In this document: piece after piece, positions 62,157-64,000 of the stretch
How the letters are laid out: each line of letters starts with the position of its first letter
Position numbering within the stretch: position 1 is the stretch's first letter
Origin: CALGYY01 sp963678485
GTDB taxonomy: Bacteria > Bacteroidota > Bacteroidia > Bacteroidales > CAIWKO01
Direction: 5' to 3'
Assembly (NCBI GenBank): GCA_963678485.1
Contig: OY782882.1
Location: 2,294,001 to 2,358,000, forward strand
DNA: 64,000 nt
Notes under the pieces: generated by a model
The model's input: the letters and a program-made list of their open reading frames with translations, nothing else
Told to the model about the DNA's origin: nothing
Database searches by the model: none
Position numbers and translations under genes: made by a program

Positions 62157-62213
62157 AAGTATAAGATGATTAAAATTTTTATAATGATATTTTTTAGCAT
62201 ACTCGATGCCTAG

Positions 62214-62221
62214 CAAAAGTA
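62214..62221 (-). promoter_or_regulatory. -7 element before pta
   Basis: On the minus strand TACTTTTG matches TAnnTTTG, 57 bp before the ATG at 62156. It favours that start. I see nothing else in 62222-62434. Confidence 0.5.
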
Positions 62222-62434
62222 AAAATTAATTAGTACTAAAAGCAGGATTAATGCTTTTTTACTGAAAATATTTATTGAAGACATACGTCCGAAGGTAAAT
62301 CACTCATCTTCAGTGGCTCACTTTATAGTTTCCGGGTTACCAGACCATCAAAAAGATTGTCAGGATTTATGAACGAAAAAAGACGATGAGAATATGACGG
62401 GAATTGCCCTATTGCTAGCGGTTTCAAACAGGTA

Positions 62435-63595
62435 TCAATTGCCGAATATCACATGGATAGCCACAATCTCCGGCTGGTTTCCCAAACGCACTGGTGGCCC
62501 CCAGGTGCCCGCACCACTGGAAACATAGAATTGTGTGCTGCCTTTTTTAAAATAACCATAGTCGGTTTCGTACATGGCTTGAGTAATATAATTGAAAGGC
62601 CAGACTTGTCCCCTGTGAGTATGTCCGCTTAGCTGTAGATCAACACCAGCGTCAACCGCTTTTTGAAATTCGAATGGTTGATGATCCATGAGAATAACCG
62701 GCAACGTTTTATCAACACCGGTAAGAAGATCCGCCACTTCTTTTCTTCGCCCACCACTAAAACGACCTCTATCGCGGTCATCGCGACCTGCAAGGATGAA
62801 GGCACTATCGATATAAACCACCGAATCCCTCAATAATGTGACATTGTGCTGTCGCAGATATGCAAATGCTTTTTCAGCACCGCCAATGTATTCATGATTC
62901 CCTGGAATAGCGTAGGTTCCATAATGTGAGTGAAGCGATTTCAGCATTTCTCCAAGATTCAACCGAACCACCGGTTCTATGTCCTCATCCACCACATCCC
63001 CTGCAAAGAGGATAATGTCGGGATTAAGCGCATTAATTTTCTCAAGCATTCGCGAAAATCGCCCTCGCCCGATAATCGTTCCAAGATGTATATCAGAAGC
63101 CATGACAATGTTTAATTCCTTTAAGTTTCCTGCTTTTTTCGGAATATGTACTTCGAGATGTTTGATCCTCGGATGATAGGCATTTATAGTCCCTACGAGG
63201 ATAAGGATAAATACCACTAAAACAGTAATGCCTGCAACAATTAGCTTTACGGTTGGATAAGCAGCCGTAATCGCATTCGGAAAGAAATGAAACCAATGGT
63301 TTAGTAATCGAACGAAGTCCAGTAGTACAACAGCAAGGAAGAAATATAACATGCATGCTAACCAAAAAGATCCAATCCAGATCATAATTCCGGCAAAGGT
63401 TCCTGGAGCTGCCTTCATTAAAATTCGGCCTAAAATATAGGAGATAAAAACTAATGCGAATAAAGCAATGTATACTGGTTTGAATGCTGGAATAGCCTCT
63501 ATTCCCTGAAGTCCGCGTCTGAATAGATAATAGTTAACCAGACTGTATACCGTTAAAACGATAAGTAAAAATATGATCATGCCTCGTGCTTTCAT
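62435..63595 (-). CDS. Membrane-anchored metallophosphoesterase
   Basis: 386 residues. About four N-terminal membrane segments (residues 5-145) precede a calcineurin-like phosphoesterase domain with all metal-binding motifs: MASDIHLGTII, LFAGDVVDED, PGNHEYIGG, MDHQPFEF and LSGHTHRGQVWPFN. It resembles the YkuE/YaeI group of two-metal phosphoesterases; such enzymes may act on lipid headgroups or nucleotides, and the substrate here is unknown. A TACTTTTG at 63663-63670 on the minus strand is a candidate -7 element. It is a single gene. Confidence 0.9.
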   Translation of the reverse strand: MKARGMIIFLLIVLTVYSLVNYYLFRRGLQGIEAIPAFKPVYIALFALVFISYILGRILMKAAPGTFAGIMIWIGSFWLACMLYFFLAVVLLDFVRLLNHWFHFFPNAITAAYPTVKLIVAGITVLVVFILILVGTINAYHPRIKHLEVHIPKKAGNLKELNIVMASDIHLGTIIGRGRFSRMLEKINALNPDIILFAGDVVDEDIEPVVRLNLGEMLKSLHSHYGTYAIPGNHEYIGGAEKAFAYLRQHNVTLLRDSVVYIDSAFILAGRDDRDRGRFSGGRRKEVADLLTGVDKTLPVILMDHQPFEFQKAVDAGVDLQLSGHTHRGQVWPFNYITQAMYETDYGYFKKGSTQFYVSSGAGTWGPPVRLGNQPEIVAIHVIFGN

Positions 63596-63771
63596 TAATC
63601 TTGGTTACTTTTATTCTGTAATCTGTATTTACTATGTGGTTTTTATTGACAGATAATAAATACAAAAGTAATAACAACTAAGGAACTGATTTGATTTTTT
63701 GTTTTATACTTTGAATGTTGGGAGAGAGCTGCAATGCTTATAAAAAAGGTTTCAGAAACCGCCAATCGGAG

Positions 63772-63800
63772 CCGTCATTCCGCACTTGATGCGGGATCCC
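63772..63800. repeat. REP-like short palindrome
   Basis: CCGTCATTCCGCACTTGATG then CGGGATCCC, with a CCGCA/TGCGG hairpin. This sequence type recurs in many bacterial genomes as an extragenic palindrome; only one copy is in this window. The rest of 63671-63848 holds nothing else that I can recognise. Confidence 0.35.
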
Positions 63801-63848
63801 CTCGATATTCATTGAATACAATATTGGTAATTTTTTAAATCAATACAT

Positions 63849-64000
63849 ATGAAAAGATTAATTATCCTTTTAATTTTATCTATTATGGTAACATCGTCCC
63901 AAGCTCAGCGCATCATGAATGCGTCATATCAGACCATTGGCTATATTGAAGGTGGCGGAAGGGTTCAAAATGCAAATTATCAAACGGTAGGTTATTATGA
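63849..64000 (+). CDS. Secreted short-repeat protein, 3' truncated
   Basis: 50 complete residues are visible before the window ends. A signal peptide (MKRLIILLILSIMVTSSQAQ) is followed by the start of a tandem repeat: NASYQTIGYIEGGGRVQ then NANYQTVGYY. The repeat period is about 18 residues. This type of SYQTIGYIE.DGRVQN-repeat protein occurs in Bacteroidota; I know no function for it. The number of repeats and any C-terminal sorting signal lie outside the window. Confidence 0.75.
   Translation, partial: MKRLIILLILSIMVTSSQAQRIMNASYQTIGYIEGGGRVQNANYQTVGYY

Overview
The window is a chromosome segment of a member of the Bacteroidota. Support comes from five proteins ending in type IX secretion (T9SS) type A sorting domains, a TonB-dependent receptor with an N-terminal carboxypeptidase-like regulatory domain, a GldN-like lipoprotein, phylum-typical DUF4249, DUF4271 and DUF4292 genes, and many upstream matches to the Bacteroidota -7 promoter element TAnnTTTG. 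I cannot name a genus. Composition is moderately AT-rich. No phage, transposase, integrase or CRISPR array was found.

Region 1 (1-15.7 kb) is accessory. It opens inside a large repeat-rich T9SS adhesin-like protein whose 5' end lies outside the window. It then holds a TPR-fusion lipoprotein-like gene, a PAS-LuxR regulator, an orphan phage tail-collar-like protein, a three-gene TonB receptor/DUF4249/outer-membrane operon preceded by a 46-bp dyad on its promoter, a seven-repeat T9SS propeller-like protein, an unknown gene and a RhuM-family gene. tRNA-Arg(CCT) at 15.1 kb is accompanied by two decayed relatives (11.2 and 15.6 kb), and the stretch between 11.2 and 15.1 kb is bounded by a direct repeat that includes the tRNA 3' end, which looks like an old island. 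A short G-rich element recurs three times downstream of genes here.

Region 2 (15.9-33.1 kb) mixes secreted proteins (SUMF1-like, PKD/T9SS, BNR-propeller/T9SS, PA-IL-like lectin, another T9SS protein) and surface lipoproteins with housekeeping metG, dut, a flippase and a GT22-like mannosyltransferase.

Region 3 (33.3-57.8 kb) is mostly core: sugar nucleotidyltransferase, TPR, DUF4292 and EnvC-like genes; rodA-mrdA (cell elongation); a TetR-TolC-HlyD-ATPase-ATPase-permease-permease drug-export operon of the E. coli YbhGFSR type; an NdpA-like nucleoid protein; the DUF4271-hemD-rnpA-yidD-S41 cluster; a methyltransferase/GT2/polytopic membrane trio; and a BASS-family transporter.

Region 4 (57.9-64 kb) holds tRNA-Thr(CGT), a small membrane protein, the pta-ackA-polyprenyl synthase operon, a membrane metallophosphoesterase, and the start of a secreted short-repeat protein. 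A roughly 0.5-kb structured noncoding repeat occurs twice, at 29.1 and 57.9 kb; the copies differ by a 121-bp segment in a hairpin loop.

All functional assignments are by eye from motifs and family knowledge. No database search was run.
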